Shown here: one piece after another, positions 15,949-24,242 of the stretch
How positions within the stretch are numbered: position 1 is the stretch's first letter
Layout: each line of letters starts with the position of its first letter
The notes under the pieces: model-generated
What the model saw: only the letters and a program-made list of their open reading frames with translations
What the model was told of the DNA's origin: nothing
Databases searched by the model: none
Made by a program: the position numbers and the translations under genes
Assembly (NCBI GenBank): GCA_016287875.1
Contig: JAEEXQ010000002.1
Location: 1 to 64,000 of the forward strand
DNA length: 64,000 nt
Direction of reading: 5' to 3'
From: Bacteroidales bacterium
Lineage (GTDB): Bacteria > Bacteroidota > Bacteroidia > Bacteroidales > UBA932

Positions 15949-17007
15949 TTAATAATTGTCCAGATTCATCTGGGTAAGGATGTCCATATGCACAAAGTGG
16001 TTCTTGTGCGCGGGGCGTCGGTTGCGGATGATGCAGTCTGCGAAGGTGGTGAGGGCGTTGTAAGCCTGCAGGGGGATGTGGCGGGTTACCAGCGCATCGA
16101 TTATACCCTCCTTGAGGCAGGCGAGGTTCTTGTCCAGATCGTCGAAACCAATGACTATCCTGCCCTCCGAAGGATGCTTGCGCAGATATTCCCCGAGCAG
16201 ATAGACTCTGGAATTAGTCATCGCTATATGCCTGATGCCAGGATGCTGCCCGAAGAAGGATTCCAGGGTGGAAAGTATGCTGCCTGGCTTTTCGGGGTCG
16301 ATGAAGACCGTGTGTATCTTGCACTTCGGGAAGAAGTCCTCGATATAGTCCGAGAAGCCGTGTCGGCGCGGCCTGTTCGGGTCTGCCTTGTGGCTGGGGT
16401 CGCGCAGCAGGCGCACCAGAGCTATCTCCTCCGGATCCGTCCTGTTGGTAAGCAGCCAGGCCCCGAGGGCACCGCTCTTGTAGGGATCGACACCGTAGTA
16501 GAGGGTATAGTCGAGCTCGTCTATCTTGTTGTCCACGAATGCGTAGGGTATGCCGCTGCCTTCCAGTTTCTTGCAGAAGGCGGTCACCTCCTCGCGGAAA
16601 ACCGTGTTCATTATCACTCCGGCAGGCTTTTCGGATAGGATGGCCTCGCTTTCGCGGATGAACGAATCCACATCCTGCTGGTCATAGTGGTGTATGGTCA
16701 AGTTGATGTTGTAGGAAGAATAGTCCCTGGCGGCGGCTAGGAAGCCGTTATTCATCTCCTCCCAATAATCGCCTTTCCTGAATTCCGGAATCAGGCAGGA
16801 AAATGCATATTCCTTTCTGGACGCAAGCTTCGATGCGTTGGTGTTGGGGGAGTAGTCGAGCTCCTCTATGGCCTTGTGCACCTTGTCGCGGGTCTGCTGC
16901 GACACGCGCCCCCTGCCATATATGACACGGTCCACGGTCCCGCGCGAGACCCCGGCCTTTTCCGCCACGTCGAAGATGGTAGCAGTCTTGTTGCTTATTT
17001 TCTGCAT
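15949..17007 (-). CDS. LacI-family transcriptional regulator
   Basis: A 352-residue repressor. The N-terminal helix-turn-helix is canonical (TIFDVAEKAGVSRGTVDRVI, about 10-29), and the hinge region ends in LDYSPNTNASKLA. A periplasmic-binding-protein-like domain follows (residues 50-340) with a late VIGFDDLDKN block, suggesting it senses a small sugar-like ligand. It is transcribed away from a G3P dehydrogenase/transporter pair. The 103 bp gap contains a LacI-type palindrome at 17080-17095 between promoter and start codon of the divergent operon, so this protein is the probable repressor. Its own -7 box TACTTTTG (minus strand, 17025-17032) lies 17 nt upstream of its ATG. Confidence 0.92.
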   Translation of the reverse strand: MQKISNKTATIFDVAEKAGVSRGTVDRVIYGRGRVSQQTRDKVHKAIEELDYSPNTNASKLASRKEYAFSCLIPEFRKGDYWEEMNNGFLAAARDYSSYNINLTIHHYDQQDVDSFIRESEAILSEKPAGVIMNTVFREEVTAFCKKLEGSGIPYAFVDNKIDELDYTLYYGVDPYKSGALGAWLLTNRTDPEEIALVRLLRDPSHKADPNRPRRHGFSDYIEDFFPKCKIHTVFIDPEKPGSILSTLESFFGQHPGIRHIAMTNSRVYLLGEYLRKHPSEGRIVIGFDDLDKNLACLKEGIIDALVTRHIPLQAYNALTTFADCIIRNRRPAHKNHFVHMDILTQMNLDNY

Positions 17008-17043
17008 ATTTCAGATACTTCCCACAAAAGTAGAAAAATATGG

Positions 17044-17073
17044 TTGCAAATAAAACAATAATCTTTAAATTTG
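17044..17073 (+). promoter_or_regulatory. Promoter of the G3P dehydrogenase-transporter operon
   Basis: TTG at 17044-17046 and TAAATTTG at 17066-17073, spaced by 19 nt, match the Bacteroidales -33/-7 promoter. It faces away from the regulator's own box at 17025-17032. Confidence 0.78.
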
Positions 17074-17079
17074 CAGTGT

Positions 17080-17095
17080 GAGTGCGCGTGCACTC
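17080..17095 (+). promoter_or_regulatory. LacI-family operator
   Basis: GAGTGCGCGTGCACTC has perfect 6 bp arms (GAGTGC/GCACTC) around a 4 bp centre. It sits just after the -7 box, overlapping the expected transcription start, where a bound repressor would block initiation. Confidence 0.75.
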
Positions 17096-17110
17096 AAAAC
17101 GAACAATGAT

Positions 17111-18169
17111 ATGAAAAGAAAGATTACTATTATCGGAGCCGGTATGATGGGCTCCGCCCTGGCTTTCCCCGCTGCGGAGAATGGCAACGAAGTGCACATT
17201 GTCGGAACCTGCCTCGATGACGGAATCATCGACGGCTATATCCGCACCCACAAACACGAGAAATTCTGCCGTCCCTTCCCGGACAACGTACAATACCATT
17301 ATTATAAGGAATGGGAAGATGTCGTAAAAGGTTCCGATTTCGTAATCGGCGGCGTATCCTCCTTCGGAGTCGACTGGTTCCTGGATGAAATCCTTACCAA
17401 ACTCGATCCTGCAATGCCCGTCCTTTCCGTAACTAAAGGCCTCAGGGCTACGGAGGATGGCACTTTGCTGTCCTATCCCGGATACTGGGAGAGCGAACTT
17501 GCAAAGCGCGGCATAAAGCGCAGCATCTGCGCGATCGGCGGCCCCTGCACCTCCTACGAACTGGTATTCAAAGACCCCTCCGAGGTGGGCTTCTGCGGAA
17601 AGGACAACGACGCCCTCCATATGATGAAAGAGGCAATGCAGCGCCCTTATTACCACATTTCGCTTACCAATGACGTGATCGGTCTGGAGAGTGCCGTGGC
17701 CCTGAAGAACGCCTATGCGATGGCCGTCACCCTCGCCGTCGGACTCAATACCCGCTGGCACGGAGAAGACGAGCCCCAGCACTACAACTCTCAGGCGGGC
17801 ACGTTCACGCAAGCCGTCCGCGAAACCCATGCCCTGATGCTTATGCAGGGCGGGACATTCGAAAGCGAATGCATAGGCCTCGGCGACCTGTATGTCACCA
17901 TCTTCAGCGGCCGTACCCGCAAATGCGGAGTGCTTATGGGCCGCGGCCTGAATTATGAAGAAGTCACCGAAGCCCTTGCCGGAATCACCCTCGAGAGCCT
18001 TGTGATTACCCGGGTGATGGGGCAGGCCATACGCCGCAAGGCCGAACTGGGTCTGGTGGACCTTAAGGATTTCCCTCTGCTCATGCACATCGTCGATATC
18101 CTTGACAAGGGTAAGGCCGACGCTGATATGCCTTGGGAGGCCTTCACGTTCGATCATCTCGGCAAATAG
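17111..18169 (+). CDS. NAD(P)-dependent glycerol-3-phosphate dehydrogenase family protein
   Basis: A 352-residue GpsA-family oxidoreductase. The ATG at 17111 is used because upstream in-frame codons contain the operator; it gives MKRKITIIGAGMMGSALAFP with a Rossmann glycine motif. Family blocks are SVTKGLRATEDG, CAIGGPCTSYEL and the active-site lysine block VALKNAYAMAVTLAVGL. The helical C-terminal domain includes the GLGDLYVT block. GpsA normally makes G3P for phospholipids. Here the gene is paired with an OPA-type transporter under a LacI repressor, suggesting a catabolic or specialised paralogue acting on an imported phosphorylated polyol. A second gpsA elsewhere in the genome would support that; I cannot see one here. 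Confidence 0.85.
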   Translation: MKRKITIIGAGMMGSALAFPAAENGNEVHIVGTCLDDGIIDGYIRTHKHEKFCRPFPDNVQYHYYKEWEDVVKGSDFVIGGVSSFGVDWFLDEILTKLDPAMPVLSVTKGLRATEDGTLLSYPGYWESELAKRGIKRSICAIGGPCTSYELVFKDPSEVGFCGKDNDALHMMKEAMQRPYYHISLTNDVIGLESAVALKNAYAMAVTLAVGLNTRWHGEDEPQHYNSQAGTFTQAVRETHALMLMQGGTFESECIGLGDLYVTIFSGRTRKCGVLMGRGLNYEEVTEALAGITLESLVITRVMGQAIRRKAELGLVDLKDFPLLMHIVDILDKGKADADMPWEAFTFDHLGK

Positions 18170-18174
18170 CACAT

Positions 18175-19497
18175 ATGAAGACGAAGCGCTCATTCAAGTA
18201 TTGGCAGTGGCGGGTCATCATCTGCTCGATGGTTGGCTATGCCCTGTTCTATTTCGTGCGCAAGAACTTCGCCTTCGCAATGCCGTCGCTTGGAGAGGAG
18301 TATGGGATTACCAATACCAGTTTCGGTGTAATCCTCAGCCTCGTAGGCATAATCTACGGCCTTTCCAAGTTCGTGAACGGCATCATAGCAGACAGGACGG
18401 TAGCCCGCTGGCATCTTGCCATCGGGCTCGCCGCCTGCTCTTTTTTCAATCTGGTTTTCGGCTGGTCCGACAAACTCTCCATCCTTATCACCGGCCAGGC
18501 CGGAGGAGCCGAGTTCGTGAGCACGATGGTCATCATAATGGCCACCCTGCTAGTGCTCAACAATGTTTTCCAAGGCTGCGGATTTCCTCCCTGCAACCAT
18601 CTGCTTGCCTGGTGGGTGCCTCCCAAGGAACTTGCCACCAAGACGGCGGTGTGGAATACCTCGCATTCGATAGGCGCAGCGCTGGCTGCCGTTTTCTGCG
18701 GATATGTCATAGCCCGCACCGGCAACTGGCGCTACTGCTTCTTCGCGCCCGCGGCCATAGCTTTCGTGGGTGTGCTGTTCGTAGTGCTCACGCTGCGCGA
18801 CACTCCTTCTTCCGTAGGCCTGCCAGATCTGCCCGACACCAAGACGGAGATAGACGATGACGATACCCCGGAGGCTTTCAGGGCCTTCGTCAAGAAGAAG
18901 GTCTTCCTCAATCCTGTCATCTGGCTGCTCGCCATCACCGACCTCTTTGTCTATATAGTCCGCTTCGCGGTGCTGGACTGGGGCCCCACCTTCCTCCAGC
19001 AGAGGGAAGTGCCGCTCTCACCGCAGCTCGCCGGCTGGACGATAGGCATTTTCGAGATAGCGGGACTGCTGGGAATGCTAGCAGCCGGATGGATTTCGGA
19101 TCATTTCTTCCATTCCAAGACGCACCGGGTGTGCGCGGTGGAGATGCTCCTTACCGGGGCCTGTCTTCTGGCTCTGCATCTGGTCCGCAACACGGCCTCC
19201 CCGGTGCTGATACTGGTGCTTCTGGCCCTTGCAGGATTCTTCCTCTACGGGCCCCAGGCCCTGCTGGGCGTAACTGCTTCCAAACAAGCCACCAAAAAGG
19301 CTGCATCTTCCGCCCTGGGAATCATAGGGATAATGAGTTATGTCTCGGTAATATTCACCGGAGCCGGCCTCGGCTGGTATTCCGACCGCTTCGGCTGGGA
19401 CAGCCTCTATCTGCTGATGGCCGTAGTTTCCGTGGTGGGATTCATCTTCGTAGCCGTCCTTTGGAACATAAAGGATGACGGCTATGTAAGGGATTAG
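18175..19497 (+). CDS. MFS organophosphate:phosphate antiporter, GlpT/UhpT-like
   Basis: A 440-residue major facilitator of the OPA family, which exchanges phosphate for glycerol-3-phosphate or hexose phosphates. The start at 18175 lies 5 nt after the dehydrogenase stop and yields the OPA N-terminus KYWQWRVIICSMVGYALFYFVRKNFAFAMP, including the conserved YF-x-RKN segment. About twelve hydrophobic segments are present, with a central charged loop (DTKTEIDDDDTPEAF, near 222-236). Its stop codon interlocks with that of the convergent GH127 gene (19494-19497). It is the second gene of the LacI-controlled operon. Confidence 0.88.
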   Translation: MKTKRSFKYWQWRVIICSMVGYALFYFVRKNFAFAMPSLGEEYGITNTSFGVILSLVGIIYGLSKFVNGIIADRTVARWHLAIGLAACSFFNLVFGWSDKLSILITGQAGGAEFVSTMVIIMATLLVLNNVFQGCGFPPCNHLLAWWVPPKELATKTAVWNTSHSIGAALAAVFCGYVIARTGNWRYCFFAPAAIAFVGVLFVVLTLRDTPSSVGLPDLPDTKTEIDDDDTPEAFRAFVKKKVFLNPVIWLLAITDLFVYIVRFAVLDWGPTFLQQREVPLSPQLAGWTIGIFEIAGLLGMLAAGWISDHFFHSKTHRVCAVEMLLTGACLLALHLVRNTASPVLILVLLALAGFFLYGPQALLGVTASKQATKKAASSALGIIGIMSYVSVIFTGAGLGWYSDRFGWDSLYLLMAVVSVVGFIFVAVLWNIKDDGYVRD

Positions 19498-21473
19498 AAC
19501 ATCGATACCCTGAACTTGGTGCAGTTGTAGGGCACCAGGGTGATGGTGGTGTCGCAGCGTGCTGCGGCGGGGCCGGGAGCGGTGGCCGGTACCTTCAGCA
19601 GCGTCGGAGCATCTTCTATGCGCCATCTCCAGCGGGCGGGCATCTCAGCCCTATGTACCACTTCTATCTGCGAGGCGTCCTGCGCTGCCAGAGAAAACCT
19701 GCTTTCCTGCCCGGGGATTACCGTGTTTTCGTCTATATCGTAAAGTGGCAGGGCGTAGAGCAGGGGGCCGTAGTCCACGCAGCTGTACTTGTTCCCGCCA
19801 GGACAATGCTCCTCGGTGAAATATGGATGCCGGGGGTAGCAGTTGTCTTCTACCGTATAGATCCTGGGTCGCATGGGGAGGCGGAGGATTATCTCGTCAC
19901 CGTCATTCCACCAGCGGGATATACGCAGGAAGCCGGAACTGCCTTTGGTTTTGGATTTTTTGCCGTTTACCAGCACCGTCATTCCTTCGCACCACTGCGG
20001 CACCCTGAAATACAGAGGCATCCACTTTGCCGGGCAGGTTTTAACGGATATCCGGATTTCATCTCCGAAGGGGAATGCGGTGTCGCAAGTCAGTTCAAAA
20101 CCGTCCGCATAGGCCTTGCAAGGCCCGTAGAGGGTGAATGCCAGCCCTCCTCCGGCCACCTTCATCCACATATTCTGTACGTAATTGGGGATGATCCAGT
20201 TGCTGCTGCCGACGCAGCAGAGGGTTTTGTTGCCGGTGGGGGAGTAGATGAGCTCACGTCCCGGCCCGGGAATGGGAGGGGCGGGAGGAGTCGCTCCGTC
20301 GATGCGGTTGGGGCATTGGTAGTAGCACATCGTCTTGAAATCGCGGCTGACGGGCACGGGCCCGGCATTGAGGAAGGCGCGCTCCACCTGGTCTCCCCAG
20401 CGGGCATCTCCCGTAATCCGCATCATCCAGGTCTTGGTCCACATGGATGCGGGGATGTCGCAGGTCTCTGTGAATCTGTATGGGCCGATGCCGGAGATCC
20501 ACTCTTCGGCCGACACCACTCCATTCGGCAGGCCGTTGAAGCGGTCTGCCCATTCAAGAAGGTGGATGCTGGCCTGCAAGCTTTCGCGTTTGCCCGTCCA
20601 CAGATATAGCAGGGCGGGGACCCGGGCAATCTCGTTCAGACTTACACCGTGGATGGTGGCATCTCCCCAGTTATGGTCCCATCTGTCCTTTTTTTCGAGA
20701 AGTCGCCTTTCTTCATATATCTGTTCCGGATTGGCAGCATAATCCAGCATTGTGCTGAGTATGGCCTTGTTGCCGGTGAGCATATAGGTCTCGCTCATCG
20801 CATCCAGATTGACGGCTCCCCGCACCAGCCCTTGAGTGAGGCCGGCATCTTCGCCGTAGATATCTTCCTGCGGGGGTTTGAGATAGTATCCGGAGGAATA
20901 TACCTTCTCCAGGGCTTTCAGGATGCGCTCGTCTCCGCTCGCCTGATAATACGAAACCAGGCAGCGCCCCATCAGGCCGTGGGCCCAGTTGTTGAAGGCT
21001 CCCTTGCTTTCGCTGCCGTTCTCTTCCTTTACTATGTCATCATCCTTCCACCATATGAACGTATGGTTGGGGCTGGAAAGCACGCCGTCCACCACTCCGT
21101 CCAGCCTTGCGGTGGTTTTGCATATCAGCGTTGAGTCGCCCAGCTGATACCCCAGCTTGAGGGCTCCGTCCAGCCAATAGGCGCTTTGCTCCAGAAGCCA
21201 TCCCGTGCTGCCCAGCTTGCCGTCTCCGTCGTCCTGCCGGGCGCTGATATCGCGCCCCAGCCATCCGTAGGCAAACACCTGTTCGTACTCATCCAGGTGC
21301 CCGGTGATTCCGTTGGCGGCGTCCTCCGCCCAGTCGCGGAGCCATCCTTCAGGTTGGATCTGCCCCACGTTCAGGGGAATGAAGTGAACCGGCGGCTGTA
21401 CACCGTCCGTACGCTGGCACCCCACCGCTGCCATCAAAATGGCCGTGGCGGCTATGGCTTTGATTTTCAGCAT
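19494..21473 (-). CDS. GH127-family beta-L-arabinofuranosidase-like lipoprotein
   Basis: A 659-residue glycoside hydrolase of family GH127 (formerly DUF1680), whose characterised members release beta-L-arabinofuranose. The signal peptide ends in lipobox AAVGC (cysteine near residue 19), so the enzyme is surface or periplasmic and lipid anchored. The (alpha/alpha)6 domain starts with IQPEGWLRDWAEDAANG. The zinc/thiolate centre of the family is visible as MCYYQCPNR and the vicinal cysteines TLCCVGSSNW. A C-terminal beta domain follows. It is the last gene of a long minus-strand run. A hairpin precedes its start. Confidence 0.88.
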   Translation of the reverse strand: MLKIKAIAATAILMAAVGCQRTDGVQPPVHFIPLNVGQIQPEGWLRDWAEDAANGITGHLDEYEQVFAYGWLGRDISARQDDGDGKLGSTGWLLEQSAYWLDGALKLGYQLGDSTLICKTTARLDGVVDGVLSSPNHTFIWWKDDDIVKEENGSESKGAFNNWAHGLMGRCLVSYYQASGDERILKALEKVYSSGYYLKPPQEDIYGEDAGLTQGLVRGAVNLDAMSETYMLTGNKAILSTMLDYAANPEQIYEERRLLEKKDRWDHNWGDATIHGVSLNEIARVPALLYLWTGKRESLQASIHLLEWADRFNGLPNGVVSAEEWISGIGPYRFTETCDIPASMWTKTWMMRITGDARWGDQVERAFLNAGPVPVSRDFKTMCYYQCPNRIDGATPPAPPIPGPGRELIYSPTGNKTLCCVGSSNWIIPNYVQNMWMKVAGGGLAFTLYGPCKAYADGFELTCDTAFPFGDEIRISVKTCPAKWMPLYFRVPQWCEGMTVLVNGKKSKTKGSSGFLRISRWWNDGDEIILRLPMRPRIYTVEDNCYPRHPYFTEEHCPGGNKYSCVDYGPLLYALPLYDIDENTVIPGQESRFSLAAQDASQIEVVHRAEMPARWRWRIEDAPTLLKVPATAPGPAAARCDTTITLVPYNCTKFRVSMF

Positions 21474-21485
21474 ATTGATGGATGC

Positions 21486-21511
21486 CCTCCCCGCATTTTT
21501 CAGGGGGGAGG
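21486..21511 (-). promoter_or_regulatory. Hairpin in the DUF389-GH127 intergenic gap
   Basis: On the minus strand CCTCCCC pairs with GGGGAGG across a 12 nt loop; the second arm is purine-rich, Shine-Dalgarno-like, and lies 12 nt before the GH127 ATG. No T-run follows, so it is more likely a translational control or mRNA-stability element than a terminator. Confidence 0.55.
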
Positions 21512-21513
21512 AT

Positions 21514-22860
21514 TTATTGTAGATTGTTGATAGTCAGGAGTTTGACTGCCACGTCGCCTCCGAGTCGGACCCGCAGCCAAGTCTCCAGCCGGAGCTTGTT
21601 CTCGGCAGAAAGTTCCGGATTGCAGTAGACAATGGCAAGAATACCGTCGGTGCGGGTGCTGTCGGCGCTGACGGTGGCTCCGCGGGATAGGTGCAGCTTG
21701 GAAACCGAAGGATACTGGGCTATGGTCTCGGCGGTTATCTGCTCGTAAGGAATCCTGCTTCCGTTTAGAGAATCCAGGGTGGCCTGGAGCCCGAGTATCT
21801 CGTTCTCTTTCTCGGCCATCTGACGGTCCATACGCTCGTAGATGCCTTCCACAAGCTGCTTGGACTGGTCGTCGGCGGCAAGGGCGTTTTCCTTGATCTT
21901 CAGCTCGTTGGCCTTGATGCCGTATTTGCCGGCAAGCTCCACGAAGTCCAGCTTTTCCTGGTCGTTCATCGCGTCGCCGGTGAGGAAGAGGGTAACCGTG
22001 CGGTTCCTGCCGTTCTCTATCTTGTAGTCGTAGATGTAGCTGCGGGCATACATACGGTTCTCGCTCACGAAGTGCTGGGCGTTGGTGCTGAAGTTATTGT
22101 TGCGTATCATTATGAAGGCCGACCAGATGCTGGGCACTGTGACCAGCAGTACCACCAGGGTGATGACGCTGCGGGTGCGGCTGGCGGTCTTGGCATCGGA
22201 GAAGCTCTTCTGGTGGAAATGCAGATATTTGCAGGCCACGTAGGTGGCGAACATAATGAATATCGCATTGATGGTGAAGAGGTACATTGCTCCGAAGAAG
22301 TAATGCATGTTCCACTTGGCAAGGCCGAAACCGGCGGTGCAGAGGGGCGGCATCAGGGCGGTGGCAATGGCTACGCCCGACATCACGGTGCCCTTGTCCT
22401 TGCGGGCCTGCTCCAGTATGCCTGCGAAACCGCCGAAGAGGGCGATGAGCACGTCGTAGATGGATGGAGACGTACGGGCGGCAAGCTCGGTAGGATTGGC
22501 CAGGTTAAGGGGAGAGAGCAGGAAGAAGAGCGAAGATGCTATAAGGGAGATGACCACCATTATGAGCAGGTTGCGGAAGCTGTCGCCCAGGAGCCGGGTA
22601 TCGTTGACCCCGAGTCCGAGTCCCATTCCTATGATAGGGCCCATTACCGGAGAGATGAGCATTGCGCCGATTATGACCGCGGTGGAGTTGACGTTGAGGC
22701 CCACCGAGGCGATGATTATCGAAAATGCGAGAATCCAGACGTTGGGCCCGCGGAAGAAGATATTGCCGCGGATGTTCTCGGCTGCCTTGTCCACGTCGAG
22801 CTGGCCGCTAAGGTTGGCCGTGTCGCGCAGATATTGCTTGATCCATTCGAATGCTTTCAT
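21514..22860 (-). CDS. DUF389 integral membrane protein
   Basis: A 448-residue inner-membrane protein of the DUF389/TIGR00341 family, function unknown. The membrane domain (about residues 30-265) contains the family blocks VGLNVNSTAVIIGAMLISPVMGPI and GTVMSGVAIATALMPPLCTAGFGL. A soluble C-terminal region of about 170 residues contains a coiled-coil-like stretch (YERMDRQMAEKENEILGLQ). It starts 13 nt after trkA's stop, so the two are co-transcribed. The pairing with a potassium-channel regulator suggests an ion-related role, but that is inference. Confidence 0.85.
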   Translation of the reverse strand: MKAFEWIKQYLRDTANLSGQLDVDKAAENIRGNIFFRGPNVWILAFSIIIASVGLNVNSTAVIIGAMLISPVMGPIIGMGLGLGVNDTRLLGDSFRNLLIMVVISLIASSLFFLLSPLNLANPTELAARTSPSIYDVLIALFGGFAGILEQARKDKGTVMSGVAIATALMPPLCTAGFGLAKWNMHYFFGAMYLFTINAIFIMFATYVACKYLHFHQKSFSDAKTASRTRSVITLVVLLVTVPSIWSAFIMIRNNNFSTNAQHFVSENRMYARSYIYDYKIENGRNRTVTLFLTGDAMNDQEKLDFVELAGKYGIKANELKIKENALAADDQSKQLVEGIYERMDRQMAEKENEILGLQATLDSLNGSRIPYEQITAETIAQYPSVSKLHLSRGATVSADSTRTDGILAIVYCNPELSAENKLRLETWLRVRLGGDVAVKLLTINNLQ

Positions 22861-22873
22861 ATAGGTCTAAATG

Positions 22874-24235
22874 CTAGCGGAAGAGCTTGTTGACAGCCTT
22901 GACGCTGTCGGGAAGCGCGAATACTGCAACGTGGTCCCCGGGTTCTATGCGGGTGTCTCCCACGGCAATGAAGGCTTCTTCGCCACGAATTACTCCTCCG
23001 ATTATGGCGCCCTCGGGGAACTTCGTATCCCTCAGGCTTTTCTTTATTATAGGACTGTCGGCCGTCGCGGTATATTCTATCACCTCGGCGCTGGTGCCGC
23101 GCATATACTTCACGAAACGGGCCTTGCCGCCCAGGGTGAACTTGAATATGTTGGAGGCCGTGATAAGTTTCTTGTTGATTACGCTGTCGACGCCCATCTC
23201 CTCGGCGAGGCGTATGTATTCCATATTCTCCACCTCCGCAACGGTGCGGGGAACGCCCAGCTTCTTGGCCATCACGCAGGTGAGCACGTTGGTTTCGTCG
23301 CTGCCGGTAAGGGCCACGAAGGCATCGCATTCATTGATTCCCTCATCGAAGAGAAGGTCGGAATTGCGCCCGTCGCCCAGCACGACGTCGATGTTGTCGT
23401 CGAGGTCCTCGGTGAGCTTGACGCAGCGGTCGTGGTCGATCTCTATGAGCTTGACATCTATCCCCTGGGAATAAAGGTCGGCCGCAAGCATGGCCGCAAT
23501 CTCGTTTCCTCCCACTATCATCACTTTTTCCACCTCCAGGGTGGTCTGGGAGAAATACTGTATGAGCAGCTCCACTCCGTCCTGACGGGAGAAGGTGAAT
23601 ACCAGGTCGTTATACTGGAAGGTGGTATCCGCCCTGGGGATGATGGTATTGTTGCCGCGGGAGATGGCTATGATGCGGAAACGTGAGGCATCCTCCGGAC
23701 TGAGCTTCTGCATGAAGGCGGAAAGGGTCAGGTCCAGCAGCGGAGATTCTTCGTTCAGGCGGAATACCGAAATCTGCAGCTTGCCGCTGGCGAAATCCAT
23801 GGTCTCGGAGCTGGAACTGCGCTTCAGCTGGGCCACTATCTCATCTGCCGCAATCCTTTCGGGGTAGAAGAGAAGCTCTATGCCCAGCTCGTTGAAAAGC
23901 AGGCGGTTGTCGGCGGAGAGATAGTCCTCGTCATTCACCCTGGCTAGCACCTTGGCGGCGCCGAGCCTCTTGGCGAGCAGGGCACCCACGATGTTGGTCT
24001 CCTGCTGGGTGGCGGGATAAACCGCTATGAAAAGGTCGGCCTTGGAAACCCCGGCCTTGTTCAGGATGGTGGTCGAAGACGGGCTGCCTTCGATGATCCT
24101 TACGTCGAGCGTGTTCCTGATGCCGGCAAGACGGGCCTCGTTGTTGTCGATTACCGTAATGTCGTTGCCTTCGCCCCTGAGCATCTTTGCCAGGTGCGAT
24201 CCAACTTTACCTGCTCCGAGGATGACTATTCTCAT
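22874..24235 (-). CDS. trkA: Trk potassium uptake regulatory subunit TrkA
   Basis: A 453-residue cytoplasmic regulator of Trk/Ktr potassium channels with two tandem RCK units. The first nucleotide-binding fold is RIVILGAGKVGSHLAKML (2-19). The second is MIVGGNEIAAMLAADLYSQG near 239-258. Each is followed by a RCK_C subdomain; the C-terminal one ends IEPGDHVAVFALPDSV. Length is standard for the two-RCK form. The channel subunit trkH is not adjacent. The gene follows the glycosyltransferase by 7 nt and precedes the DUF389 gene by 13 nt. Confidence 0.95.
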   Translation of the reverse strand: MRIVILGAGKVGSHLAKMLRGEGNDITVIDNNEARLAGIRNTLDVRIIEGSPSSTTILNKAGVSKADLFIAVYPATQQETNIVGALLAKRLGAAKVLARVNDEDYLSADNRLLFNELGIELLFYPERIAADEIVAQLKRSSSSETMDFASGKLQISVFRLNEESPLLDLTLSAFMQKLSPEDASRFRIIAISRGNNTIIPRADTTFQYNDLVFTFSRQDGVELLIQYFSQTTLEVEKVMIVGGNEIAAMLAADLYSQGIDVKLIEIDHDRCVKLTEDLDDNIDVVLGDGRNSDLLFDEGINECDAFVALTGSDETNVLTCVMAKKLGVPRTVAEVENMEYIRLAEEMGVDSVINKKLITASNIFKFTLGGKARFVKYMRGTSAEVIEYTATADSPIIKKSLRDTKFPEGAIIGGVIRGEEAFIAVGDTRIEPGDHVAVFALPDSVKAVNKLFR

Positions 24236-24242
24236 AGCGACT

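Noticed and set aside
20260..20295. G-rich repeat-like stretch in GH127
   Set aside because: Coding for a proline-rich loop; no paired arms or core motifs.
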